DNA of 10,321 bases from an uncultured Actinomycetes bacterium (GCA_903892335.1 CAITID010000027.1:1-10321); one strand, 5' to 3'; counted from the stretch's first letter, positions 1 through 6,179 are shown. Notes: generated from the letters alone by a model not told the origin. Made by a program: numbers and translations.

Positions 1-477
1 AACATGTACTGGATCTGGTTCACCGCGCCAGCGAATCATCATTCGCTCTACAACAGTGTGTGCTTTATCAATCTCTGTTTGTGGAACCGCAGGCACTACT
101 GTGCCACGTGCTGATTGAGCAACGTATGAAAGCACCATCACAGATACACGAGCTAAATTACTTCTGGCCTCATCATCTGAAATATCAAGAAGTGGTTTTA
201 AACCCCAGGCTGGCGTAAGCATGGCAATTGCAGACTGCACATCAACTCGAACATCACCGGTATGAACTGGCAACAAAAATGGTTCAGCAGCAGGTAATCC
301 TGGATTGAACTCATCATCTACTAACAAGCCCCAAACATTTCCAAAAGTAACTCGACCTACTAAATCCTCAATATCAACTCCGCGATAACGAAGCGCACTT
401 CCCTCTTTATCTGGCTCGGCAATCTTTGATTCAAAGGCAATTACACCTTCAAGGCCCGGCTTGAAATCATCGGCCAT
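1..477 (-). CDS. citA: Citrate synthase, CitA-type (5' part only; rest lies beyond the window)
   Basis: Citrate synthase condenses acetyl-CoA with oxaloacetate to citrate in the cytoplasm, the entry step of the TCA cycle. The first 159 codons are visible, running off the left edge. The translation opens MADDFKPGLEGVIAF, then has AEPDKEG (20-26), YRGVDIEDL (31-39), VTFGNVWGLLVD (43-54), HTGDVRVDVQ (72-81), SYVAQSARG (117-125) and RGEPDPVHV at the edge. This follows the N-terminus of the mycobacterial CitA protein closely, from memory. The family is about 370 residues, so roughly 40% is seen; the catalytic His and Asp lie in the missing part and cannot be checked. The ATG at 477-475 has a strong Shine-Dalgarno (AGAGGAG at about 490-484) and a 6-base spacer. 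The gene diverges from pdxH across about 80-100 bases. A 2-methylcitrate synthase activity cannot be excluded without the C-terminal half. Confidence 0.95.
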   Translation of the reverse strand, partial: MADDFKPGLEGVIAFESKIAEPDKEGSALRYRGVDIEDLVGRVTFGNVWGLLVDDEFNPGLPAAEPFLLPVHTGDVRVDVQSAIAMLTPAWGLKPLLDISDDEARSNLARVSVMVLSYVAQSARGTVVPAVPQTEIDKAHTVVERMMIRWRGEPDPVHV

Positions 478-576
478 TATTTACTCCTCTTCATCTGCGT
501 AAAAATTCCAATGCCCTTATTCTGCTCTCTTGGCGAGGATGATCCAAACCAGTGGTGAGTGAGGTTGAATACCCGT

Positions 577-1230
577 ATGACTAGCCGTGAGGATATTGCC
601 GCCATGCGTCGCCAGTATGGTGAGGTTGGATTAGTTGATGCGCAACTGCCCAAAAATCCCGTTGAACTTTTCAATACTTGGCTTTCTGATGCCGCTGCGA
701 ATGAGGTTGTAGTCGAAGCCAACGCGATGGTTTTATCTACCGTTGTTGATAATCAACCCAGCAGTAGAACAGTTTTATTAAAGGATTTAACTAATGAGGG
801 TTTTACTTTTTTCTCAAATTATGAATCCAGGAAAGCAAAACAAATAAGTGAAAATAAAAATGTCTCACTTTTATTTCCTTGGTATCCACTTGAGCGGCAA
901 GTAATTATTTTAGGTACAGCTTCAAAAATTTCAGATGAGGAATCTGATAAGTACTTTGCAAGCCGGCCTCGTGGTAGTCAGATCGGTGCCTGGGCTTCAA
1001 TGCAATCAAGTGAGCTAAGTGATCGAGTGCTGCTAGAAAATAAATTTGCGCAGCTTGAGGAAAAATGGCCAGTTGGAACGCAAATTCCTAGACCAGAGTT
1101 TTGGGGCGGTTATGTAGTTTTGCCCACATCAATTGAATTTTGGCAGGGTAGATACTCAAGATTGCATGATCGAATTCGATATTTGAGATCAGGAAATAAT
1201 GAGTGGCAGATCAAACGCTTCTACCCGTAA
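577..1230 (+). CDS. pdxH: Pyridoxamine/pyridoxine 5'-phosphate oxidase
   Basis: This FMN enzyme oxidises pyridoxamine- or pyridoxine-5'-phosphate to pyridoxal 5'-phosphate with O2, in the cytoplasm. In Actinobacteria, which usually make PLP directly by PdxST, it mainly serves salvage (family knowledge). Seen, numbered from the longer GTG frame starting at 559: EANAMVLST (53-61), the FMN-contact stretch SSRTVLLKD (68-76), GFTFFSNYESRKA (81-93), RPRGSQIGAWAS (136-147) and the C-terminal signature FWQGRYSRLHDR (194-205), whose Arg and His match the substrate-binding pair of E. coli PdxH. I chose ATG 577 (217 residues): it leaves a normal N-terminus (MTSREDIAAMRRQYG) and GTGAGG lies about 12 bases upstream. 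GTG 559 (223 residues) has no nearby Shine-Dalgarno, and ATG 604 is also possible. The stop codon abuts serC and forms part of its putative -10 box. Confidence 0.96.
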   Translation: MTSREDIAAMRRQYGEVGLVDAQLPKNPVELFNTWLSDAAANEVVVEANAMVLSTVVDNQPSSRTVLLKDLTNEGFTFFSNYESRKAKQISENKNVSLLFPWYPLERQVIILGTASKISDEESDKYFASRPRGSQIGAWASMQSSELSDRVLLENKFAQLEEKWPVGTQIPRPEFWGGYVVLPTSIEFWQGRYSRLHDRIRYLRSGNNEWQIKRFYP

Positions 1231-1233
1231 TAT
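1228..1233 (+). promoter_or_regulatory. Putative -10 element of a leaderless serC promoter
   Basis: TAATAT lies exactly 6 bases before the serC ATG at 1240, and its first three bases are the pdxH stop codon TAA. The intervening CCACCC has no Shine-Dalgarno character. A transcript starting 7 bases after this hexamer would begin at the A of the ATG. I see no good -35 match at the expected distance. It is inferred from spacing only; read-through from pdxH is the alternative. Confidence 0.5.
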
Positions 1234-1239
1234 CCACCC

Positions 1240-2373
1240 ATGAGTGAAATTAAGATTCCAGAAAATCTAAAACCAAGTGATGGTCGATTTGGTTGCGGTC
1301 CTTCCAAGATTCGCGCTACCTCTCTTGCAAATCTAGCCAGTAATTATGGAAAAGTTTTAGGAACATCTCACAGACAAAAGCCGGTTAAAGAGGTGGTGGC
1401 AAATGTTCGTACTGGACTTAAATCACTATTTAATCTTCCTGATGGTTATGAAGTAATTATTGGTAACGGTGGTTCAACTGCATTTTGGGATATTGCTACC
1501 TTTGGTTTAATTGAGAATAAATCACAGCACTTAGTATTTGGTGAGTTCTCCTCTAAGTTTGCTATTGCTGCAAAAGATGCGCCAATGATTGGTGAGCCAA
1601 CCGTTATTAAAAGTGAGCCAGGCACCCACCCACAAGCAGTTGCTGAAGCAGGTGTAGATGCTTACGCACTTACCCATAATGAGACCAGCACTGGTGTGGC
1701 AATGCCAATTATTCGCCCAGCAGGTATCGCTGACGCGTTAGTACTAGTTGATGCAACAAGTGCTGCTGGCGGGCTTGATCTAGATATCTCCCAATCAGAT
1801 GTGTACTACTTCGCCCCACAAAAATCCTTTGCCTCTGATGGTGGTTTATGGGTAGCGATCATGAGTCCAGCTGCAATAGCGCGAGTAGAAAAAATTAAAG
1901 CTAGCGGTCGCTGGGTGCCAGCATTTTTTGATCTATCAATTGCAATTGAAAATTCAAGATTAGATCAAACCTATAACACACCAGCACTTGCCACAATTAT
2001 TTTGCTAGCTGAACAAGTTGAATGGATGAATGCAAATGGTGGCTTAAAATTTGCCGCCGGTCGTAGCACAGATTCATCATCACGCTTATATAAGTGGGCA
2101 GAAAAAACTGAGTACACAACACCGTTTGTTATCGATCCAGCAATGCGCTCTAAAGTTGTTGGCACAATTAACTTTGATGAATCAATTGACGCACTAGAAA
2201 TTGCAAAAATTCTTCGCGCTAATGGCATAGTCGATACTGATCCTTATCGTAAATTAGGAAAAAACCAATTACGTATCGGAATGTTTCCTGCAGTTGAACC
2301 AGCAGATATCGATGCATTAACTGCATCAATTGAGTATGTAGTCTCACAAATGCCTAGAAAGACTGGAAATTAA
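1240..2373 (+). CDS. serC: Phosphoserine aminotransferase, actinobacterial type
   Basis: SerC converts 3-phosphohydroxypyruvate and glutamate to O-phosphoserine and 2-oxoglutarate, the second step of serine synthesis, as a cytoplasmic PLP enzyme of fold type I. The 377-residue product matches the mycobacterial form along its whole length. Seen: DGRFGCGPSK (14-23), GTSHRQKPVK (41-50), IGNGGSTAFWD (74-84), THNETSTGVA (145-154), DATSAAGG (171-178), the PLP-lysine segment FAPQKSFASDGG with Lys195, and a C-terminal ILRANGIVDTDPYRKLGKNQ. It follows pdxH after 9 bases. There is no Shine-Dalgarno, and a -10-like TAATAT sits 6 bases upstream, so it may be translated from a leaderless mRNA. In bacteria with the DXP-dependent PLP route SerC also acts in PLP synthesis, but nothing here shows that route is present. 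Confidence 0.98.
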   Translation: MSEIKIPENLKPSDGRFGCGPSKIRATSLANLASNYGKVLGTSHRQKPVKEVVANVRTGLKSLFNLPDGYEVIIGNGGSTAFWDIATFGLIENKSQHLVFGEFSSKFAIAAKDAPMIGEPTVIKSEPGTHPQAVAEAGVDAYALTHNETSTGVAMPIIRPAGIADALVLVDATSAAGGLDLDISQSDVYYFAPQKSFASDGGLWVAIMSPAAIARVEKIKASGRWVPAFFDLSIAIENSRLDQTYNTPALATIILLAEQVEWMNANGGLKFAAGRSTDSSSRLYKWAEKTEYTTPFVIDPAMRSKVVGTINFDESIDALEIAKILRANGIVDTDPYRKLGKNQLRIGMFPAVEPADIDALTASIEYVVSQMPRKTGN

Positions 2374-2454
2374 ATGAGTTACCGCACGCGCCGCATTGTT
2401 ACGATCACAATACTGGTCGGTATGGTTGCCATGGTTCTACTAAGTGGACTTTAA
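2374..2454 (+). CDS. Possible 26-residue single-pass membrane peptide
   Basis: ATG immediately follows the serC stop codon (TAAATG) and opens a 26-codon frame. It begins MSYRTRR and continues as an uninterrupted hydrophobic stretch (about residues 8-24) to the stop. A basic N-terminus followed by a single hydrophobic helix is the layout of a small inner-membrane peptide with the N-terminus inside. A weak GGA lies 6 bases upstream of the start. It fills most of the gap between serC and the DUF2530 gene and would share their transcript. I do not recognise a family, and the frame is short enough to arise by chance. Confidence 0.4.
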   Translation: MSYRTRRIVTITILVGMVAMVLLSGL

Positions 2455-2490
2455 TAAGCACCCTTGCAGAATTAATCTAAGGAGCACATC

Positions 2491-2667
2491 TTGAAAGAAG
2501 CAGTCTTTGTAATTGCAATGGGAATTGTGCTTTGGATAATCGCGTTAGTTTTTGCAATTGTGATGAATGCGCAAACTCAAGTTCTATGGACTTGTGTTGC
2601 TGGCGCAGTACTTGGCGCGATTGGCTTGCGCTACACAATTAGGCGTGGGCGGCGAAACCAACTTTAG
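2491..2667 (+). CDS. DUF2530 family small membrane protein (TTG start)
   Basis: This 58-residue frame starts with TTG, preceded by an excellent Shine-Dalgarno (AAGGAG, 2479-2484) and a 6-base spacer, which decides the start. The protein is two hydrophobic helices (about 4-24 and 32-47) joined by a short polar turn, with a basic tail RRGRRNQL. The segment LWTCVAGAVLGAIGLRY (32-48) resembles the conserved WTCLAG-LG-IGL core of DUF2530, a family I know only from Actinobacteria, where members are usually longer (about 75-85 residues). Function is unknown. It appears to be the last gene of the pdxH-serC run, and its stop codon lies only 6 bases from the stop of the convergent csp gene, leaving no room for a terminator. 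Confidence 0.8.
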   Translation: MKEAVFVIAMGIVLWIIALVFAIVMNAQTQVLWTCVAGAVLGAIGLRYTIRRGRRNQL

Positions 2668-2673
2668 TAAGGC

Positions 2674-3060
2674 TTAAGCACCCTCGATTTGGCTAGCAAT
2701 TCCCCGCAAAACTTTTCCTAATCTTTCTGCCTCAGCAGTAGATGGATGGCGTCCTTGGCGTAATTGATTTCCAACGCGATCTAAAATTTTAATTGAGTCC
2801 TCAATGATTGCAGCTAGATCATCGGCGTTACCACGTGAGTTATTGACCATTGATGGTGGTGCTTCAATTACTGAAACTGAAAGTGCTTGTGGGCCACGGC
2901 GACCATCGGCAATACTGAACTCAAGCTTGGTGCCTGGCTTAACAGTTGTAACACCCTCTGGCAGGGCAGCAGATGCTAAGTAAACATCTTCGCCCTCATC
3001 ATTTGAGATGAAGCCAAAACCTTTTTCTAAGCTGAACCATTTAACGCGGCCAGTAGGCAT
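2674..3060 (-). CDS. cspB: Cold-shock domain protein, CspB-type with C-terminal helical extension
   Basis: Cold-shock domain proteins bind single-stranded RNA and DNA and act as RNA chaperones in the cytoplasm. Residues 1-66 are the OB-fold domain, starting MPTGRVKWFSLEKGFGFI with RNP1 at 13-18. The RNP2 position reads DVYLAS (25-30) rather than the usual VFVHY, so the common His and one aromatic are absent. GRRGPQAL follows at 53-60. Residues about 78-128 form a charged, probably helical extension absent from 65-70-residue Csps. Length and order match the mycobacterial CspB form, from memory, so the deviations are normal for this subgroup and not damage. ATG 3060 has AGGAG (3071-3067) with a 6-base spacer. 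The 101-base upstream gap should hold its promoter; TAAATT near 3081 is one weak -10 candidate. Confidence 0.93.
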   Translation of the reverse strand: MPTGRVKWFSLEKGFGFISNDEGEDVYLASAALPEGVTTVKPGTKLEFSIADGRRGPQALSVSVIEAPPSMVNNSRGNADDLAAIIEDSIKILDRVGNQLRQGRHPSTAEAERLGKVLRGIASQIEGA

Positions 3061-3131
3061 TGGGATCTCCTATCAATTTAAATACTCGTTTACTTTTACT
3101 AGCCACTTGGATGTGGTCAGGGGATAAGTTT

Positions 3132-3162
3132 AACCCAATTTAGCAAGCGGTGGAATTGGGTT
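3132..3162 (-). terminator. Inverted repeat at the DUF3027 stop, weak terminator candidate
   Basis: A perfect 9-base inverted repeat (AACCCAATT at 3132-3140, AATTGGGTT at 3154-3162) flanks a 13-base loop just downstream of the DUF3027 gene, overlapping the last base of its stop codon. On the minus strand it is followed by AAACTTAT, not a clear U-run, so termination would be weak. It could instead reduce read-through into csp or act as an operator upstream of csp. Confidence 0.35.
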
Positions 3163-4058
3163 TATTCAGCCTTAATTAACGCCTCTGAGTGTGCACCGCA
3201 GCCATGATCGATTGAAACAACCCGGGCATCCTCAGGTGAGATTGCATTTGAGCAAACACCAAAGGCGCCTCGTAAGGATCCGGCGATTGGAATAAAAAAT
3301 CCACATGAGTGACAAGGCTTGGGCGCAGCATTTGCAATTGGTGTATTTGGACCACGATCTCCTTCATACCAACGCTTACTCGCTTGATCGCGTCCAACAA
3401 TTGAAAGCACGCGGGCTCTACCTAAACCAAATTCAAAGAGTTGATTTAAATCTAACGTATCTAATTCATCATCTTCTGGCAGGGATGCAAAGCCTGGAAC
3501 TAATCGCTCATCATCTGGCGAAGTTGGAACAACATCACCAACACCAAGATCACCAGGTTGAATTCGCTCAACATATGGCACCCAATTTGGTGCAAGTAAT
3601 GCTTTGCTGCCTGGAAGTAAAACTACATCGCAAATAGTTGGCGCAGATTTCTCATCTAACTTTGCAACAGTAACCGCCCAGCGCCATCCGCTGTAGCCAG
3701 GAAGTTTTGCTTCAAACAAGTAGGTTGCGATTCGATCTTCATCTGAATCAATAGAGTAAAACTCGCCAACATAATCCGATTTGCCAGCATCTTCAACCGC
3801 TGCCTGCTTTGCAATATTTAGCACACCAAAAATATCATTTTTATTTACCGCTACCTCAACTACTGCTGGATAAGTTTTAGCTGGTGCGATGTAAGGCTTT
3901 CGAACAATTATCGGAGCTATCTCTTTTGCAACTGGGGCGATCTCTTCAACCGTATCCATTGATTGCATATCTAAATCATCTAGCTCTGCTTCTGGCTCGG
4001 CTACAACAGATGATTGCCCTTTACGGATTTTCTTAAAGAGTGATTTCTTTTTAGCCAT
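3162..4058 (-). CDS. DUF3027 family protein with C-terminal four-cysteine motif
   Basis: This 298-residue soluble protein matches DUF3027, a family of unknown function from Actinobacteria. Residues 1-70 are a basic start (MAKKKSLFKKIRKG) followed by an acidic, low-complexity stretch, probably disordered. The conserved domain starts near 73. It contains GYSGWRWAVTVAKLDEK (121-137), VVLLPGSKALLAPNWVPY (145-162) and QPGDLGVGD (167-175). An acidic linker (about 181-203) leads to RARVLSIVGRDQASKRW (214-230). The C-terminus carries CHSCGF (Cys249, Cys252), GVCSN (Cys269) and HGCGAHSEA (Cys287, His290), which looks like a metal-binding set. The start lacks a Shine-Dalgarno and has TACACT 6 bases upstream, suggesting a leaderless mRNA. 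An upstream terminator makes the gene transcriptionally separate from groEL. No enzymatic role can be assigned. Confidence 0.88.
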   Translation of the reverse strand: MAKKKSLFKKIRKGQSSVVAEPEAELDDLDMQSMDTVEEIAPVAKEIAPIIVRKPYIAPAKTYPAVVEVAVNKNDIFGVLNIAKQAAVEDAGKSDYVGEFYSIDSDEDRIATYLFEAKLPGYSGWRWAVTVAKLDEKSAPTICDVVLLPGSKALLAPNWVPYVERIQPGDLGVGDVVPTSPDDERLVPGFASLPEDDELDTLDLNQLFEFGLGRARVLSIVGRDQASKRWYEGDRGPNTPIANAAPKPCHSCGFFIPIAGSLRGAFGVCSNAISPEDARVVSIDHGCGAHSEALIKAE

Positions 4059-4064
4059 TGGTGA

Positions 4065-4070
4065 AGTGTA
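4065..4070 (-). promoter_or_regulatory. Putative -10 element of the leaderless DUF3027 gene
   Basis: On the minus strand TACACT is followed by six bases (TCACCA) and then the ATG at 4058. The groEL terminator ends 20 bases upstream of this hexamer, so any DUF3027 promoter must lie in this small gap. There is no Shine-Dalgarno between the hexamer and the start. The -35 region would fall in the A/T-rich flank of the terminator and matches consensus poorly. Confidence 0.55.
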
Positions 4071-4091
4071 ATTGAGTTACTGCTAAATAGA

Positions 4092-4121
4092 AAAAGCCCC
4101 CGATTCTAAGCGGGGGCTTTT
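4092..4121 (-). terminator. Strong intrinsic terminator after groEL
   Basis: A perfect 11-base inverted repeat (AAAAGCCCCCG at 4092-4102, CGGGGGCTTTT at 4111-4121) has an 8-base loop and begins 14 bases past the groEL stop codon. Read on the minus strand the GC-rich stem ends in a run of five T. The plus strand also has a T-run after the stem, so it could work both ways, but no plus-strand gene leads into it. Confidence 0.93.
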
Positions 4122-4135
4122 AATAAATATTTGGA

Positions 4136-5758
4136 TTAGAAATCCATATCTCCGCCACCAGGAGCCGCTGGCATTGCACTCTTTGGCTCTGGCTTATCTG
4201 CAATTACTGCCTCTGTCGTTAAGAAGAGTGCTGCAATTGATGCCGCATTTTGAAGTGCAGAGCGAGTTACCTTTGCAGGATCAATAATTCCCGATTTGAT
4301 CATGTCAACATACTCACCGGTTGCAGCATTTAATCCTTGGCCAGTTGGCAGGTGTCTTACCTTTTCAACAATTACGCCACCTTCAAGACCAGCGTTAATT
4401 GCAATTTGCTTAAGTGGCGCCTCAATTGCAAGCTCCACAATCTTTGCACCAGTTGCTTCATCGCCAGTTAATTTCAACTTATCAAAGGCAACTTTGCCTG
4501 CTTGAAGAAGTGCAACGCCACCGCCGGCAACGATTCCCTCTTCAACTGCTGCTTTAGCATTACGAACAGCATCTTCAATGCGGTGCTTACGCTCTTTTAA
4601 TTCAACCTCAGTTGCTGCGCCAGCTTTAATTACGGCAACGCCACCAGCAAGTTTTGCTAAGCGCTCTTGTAGTTTTTCACGATCATAATCAGAGTCACTC
4701 TTCTCAATTTCAGCACGGATCTGATTTACACGACCCTTAATTTGCTCAGCATCGCCATTTCCTTCAACAATTGTTGTCTCTTCTTTACTGATAACAACCT
4801 TGCGAGCGCTACCAAGTAATTCAACAGTAGTTTGATCTAGCTTTAGTCCAACCTCTTCTGAGACCACAGTTGCGCCAGTTAAAATTGCAATATCTTGCAA
4901 CATCGCCTTACGACGATCACCAAATCCTGGTGCTTTAACTGCAACAGAGCGGAAGGTTCCGCGAATCTTGTTTACTACTAATGTTGAAAGTGCCTCACCA
5001 TCAACATCTTCAGCAATAATTACAAGTGGCTTTCCAGTTTGCATTACCTTTTCTAGAATTGGAACTAGATCCTTAATATTTGAAATCTTTGAGTTTGCGA
5101 TCAAGATGTATGGATCTTCCATCACAGTTTCCATACGATCGGTATCAGTTACAAAGTAAGCAGAAATGTAACCTTTATCAAAGCGCATACCTTCAGTTAG
5201 CTCTAGCTCAAGACCAAATGTATTGCTCTCTTCAACGGTAATTACGCCCTCTTTACCAACCTTATCCATCGCCTCAGCGATCATTTCACCGATAGTTGTA
5301 TCAGCTGCTGAAATTGATGCAGTTGCAGAGATTTGCTCTTTCGTCTCTACTGGCTTTGCCATCTTTAACAACTCATCTGAAATCGCTTCAACCGCTTTTT
5401 CAATTCCCCGCTTTAGCGACATTGGGTTTGAGCCAGCTGCCACGTTACGTAATCCTTCGCGTACTAATGCCTGTGCTAATACGGTTGCCGTAGTTGTTCC
5501 ATCGCCAGCAACATCATCAGTCTTCTTGGCAACTTCTTTAACTAGATCTGCGCCAATTTTTTCCCAAGGATCATCTAGTTCAATTTCTTTTGCAATTGAG
5601 ACTCCGTCATTAGTAATTGTTGGAGCGCCCCACTTTTTTTCCAAAACTACATTTCGCCCACGGGGCCCAAGGGTTACCTTCACCGCATCAGCTAATGTGT
5701 TCATTCCGCGTTCTAATGCCCGACGAGCCTCTTCATTAAAAGCAATAATCTTTGCCAT
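4136..5758 (-). CDS. groEL: 60-kDa chaperonin GroEL, GroEL2-like, without adjacent groES
   Basis: GroEL forms the double-ring ATP-driven chaperonin that folds proteins in the cytoplasm with GroES. The 540-residue product is full length. Seen from the MAK start: VTLGPRGRNVVLEKKWGAP (28-46), the nucleotide-site DGVSIAKEI (51-59) and AGDGTTTATVLA (84-95), and later EEGIVAGGGVALL. The C-terminus ends APGGGDMDF, the Gly-rich/Met type, not the His-rich tail of actinobacterial GroEL1. I set the start at ATG 5758 because AAGGAG (5771-5766) sits 7 bases upstream and family members begin MAK-I-F; the frame stays open to 5788 but that extension crosses the Shine-Dalgarno. No groES lies next to it, as is common for the second actinobacterial groEL. 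A CIRCE element overlaps its promoter, so HrcA repression relieved by heat or misfolded protein is expected. Confidence 0.99.
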   Translation of the reverse strand: MAKIIAFNEEARRALERGMNTLADAVKVTLGPRGRNVVLEKKWGAPTITNDGVSIAKEIELDDPWEKIGADLVKEVAKKTDDVAGDGTTTATVLAQALVREGLRNVAAGSNPMSLKRGIEKAVEAISDELLKMAKPVETKEQISATASISAADTTIGEMIAEAMDKVGKEGVITVEESNTFGLELELTEGMRFDKGYISAYFVTDTDRMETVMEDPYILIANSKISNIKDLVPILEKVMQTGKPLVIIAEDVDGEALSTLVVNKIRGTFRSVAVKAPGFGDRRKAMLQDIAILTGATVVSEEVGLKLDQTTVELLGSARKVVISKEETTIVEGNGDAEQIKGRVNQIRAEIEKSDSDYDREKLQERLAKLAGGVAVIKAGAATEVELKERKHRIEDAVRNAKAAVEEGIVAGGGVALLQAGKVAFDKLKLTGDEATGAKIVELAIEAPLKQIAINAGLEGGVIVEKVRHLPTGQGLNAATGEYVDMIKSGIIDPAKVTRSALQNAASIAALFLTTEAVIADKPEPKSAMPAAPGGGDMDF

Positions 5759-5800
5759 GTCATATCTCCTTGCGTATGGTCTAAACAAAATGGTGGCCGC

Positions 5801-5828
5801 ATTATCACTCGGGCCCCGAGAGTGCTAA
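5801..5828 (-). promoter_or_regulatory. Probable groEL promoter (-35 and -10) overlapping CIRCE
   Basis: On the minus strand TTAGCA (5828-5823) and GATAAT (5806-5801) are separated by 16 bases and match the -35 and -10 consensus at 4 and 5 positions. Transcription would begin near 5794, giving a leader of about 36 bases that holds the AAGGAG ribosome site. Both hexamers fall largely inside the CIRCE arms, so bound HrcA would directly block RNA polymerase. Confidence 0.65.
5802..5828. promoter_or_regulatory. CIRCE operator (HrcA-binding site)
   Basis: TTATCACTC (5802-5810), nine bases, then GAGTGCTAA (5820-5828): this is the canonical CIRCE pattern TTAGCACTC-N9-GAGTGCTAA with a single mismatch (T for G at position 4). 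It sits 44 bases upstream of the groEL start. HrcA is the known repressor at CIRCE; its gene is not in this window. The N9 spacer is GC-rich and contains GGGCCC. Confidence 0.95.
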
Positions 5829-5888
5829 GGCCAAATCTAAAGGATTTATTCCCGCTGCGCCAACTCAAAGCCAGGCCGAAGCCAGTAG

Positions 5889-6173
5889 TTAGAGGTTAAA
5901 GCCTAAACGGGTGCTGGAACGGGCGGCTGTGCGAGATTCACGCAGGCGACGAAGGCGCTTAACGAGGATTGGCTCTGCATTTAATGCATCTTCACGATCG
6001 ATTAAATTATTTAGCATTTGGTAATAGGCAGGTGGTGTTAGATCAAATAACTCTTTAATCGCACTCTCTTTAGCGCCGGCATAGCGCCACCATTGGCGCT
6101 CAAAATCAAGCATCTTATTTTCTAGCTCAGTTAAGCCGCCGCCATTGCTGATGGGCATACTAAATTCAGACAT
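5889..6173 (-). CDS. DUF3263 family protein, probable small helix-turn-helix protein
   Basis: This small basic protein (94 residues from the chosen start, 96 from the upstream ATG) matches DUF3263, an actinobacterial family of unknown function. Seen, numbered from the upstream ATG: LDFERQWWRYAGAKESAIKE (24-43), LTPPAYYQMLNNLIDR (47-62), DALNAEP (64-70) and an Arg-rich tail KRLRRLRESRTAARSSTRLG (74-93). The central two helices with a short turn look like a DNA-binding helix-turn-helix, but that is inference. Two ATGs are in frame, at 6179 and 6173. I chose 6173 because TAAGAT lies exactly 6 bases upstream of it, the spacing of a leaderless promoter, and there is no Shine-Dalgarno for either. 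It lies 42 bases after the decarboxylase stop, so co-transcription is also possible. groEL follows downstream with its own promoter. Confidence 0.9.
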   Translation of the reverse strand: MSEFSMPISNGGGLTELENKMLDFERQWWRYAGAKESAIKELFDLTPPAYYQMLNNLIDREDALNAEPILVKRLRRLRESRTAARSSTRLGFNL

Positions 6174-6179
6174 GGCCAT

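Noticed and set aside
25..34. CGCGCC and similar short GC-rich words as restriction or uptake motifs
   Set aside because: Single occurrences within coding sequence with no spacing or repeat pattern.
477..722. Minus-strand 81-codon frame over the pdxH start and the citrate synthase start
   Set aside because: It overlaps the conserved N-terminal part of pdxH antisense and covers the citrate synthase Shine-Dalgarno. The product is Ser-rich and unlike any family I know.
3101..3120. Short inverted repeat CCAC-N6-GTGG upstream of csp
   Set aside because: A 4-base stem is expected by chance at this length and there is no flanking support.
3305..3637. Plus-strand 110-codon frame (His/Gln/Leu-rich) opposite DUF3027
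   Set aside because: The His/Gln richness is what antisense reading of Asp/Leu/Pro-rich DUF3027 codons gives. There is no ribosome site, and the minus-strand frame is clearly the real gene.
5759..5788. N-terminal extension of GroEL (start at 5788, beginning MFRPYARR)
   Set aside because: The extension crosses the AAGGAG ribosome site for ATG 5758, and GroEL proteins normally begin at the MAK position.
5223..5828. Plus-strand 201-codon open frame opposite groEL
   Set aside because: It is the complement of strongly conserved groEL codons, is Ser/Thr/Ile-rich with no family resemblance, and runs into the CIRCE element. Other plus-strand frames across 4296-5493 are the same kind of shadow.
5829..5888. 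Terminator for DUF3263 in the gap before CIRCE
   Set aside because: The only repeat found is a 5-base AAATC/GATTT pair with a weak stem and no T-run. I see no terminator in this gap.
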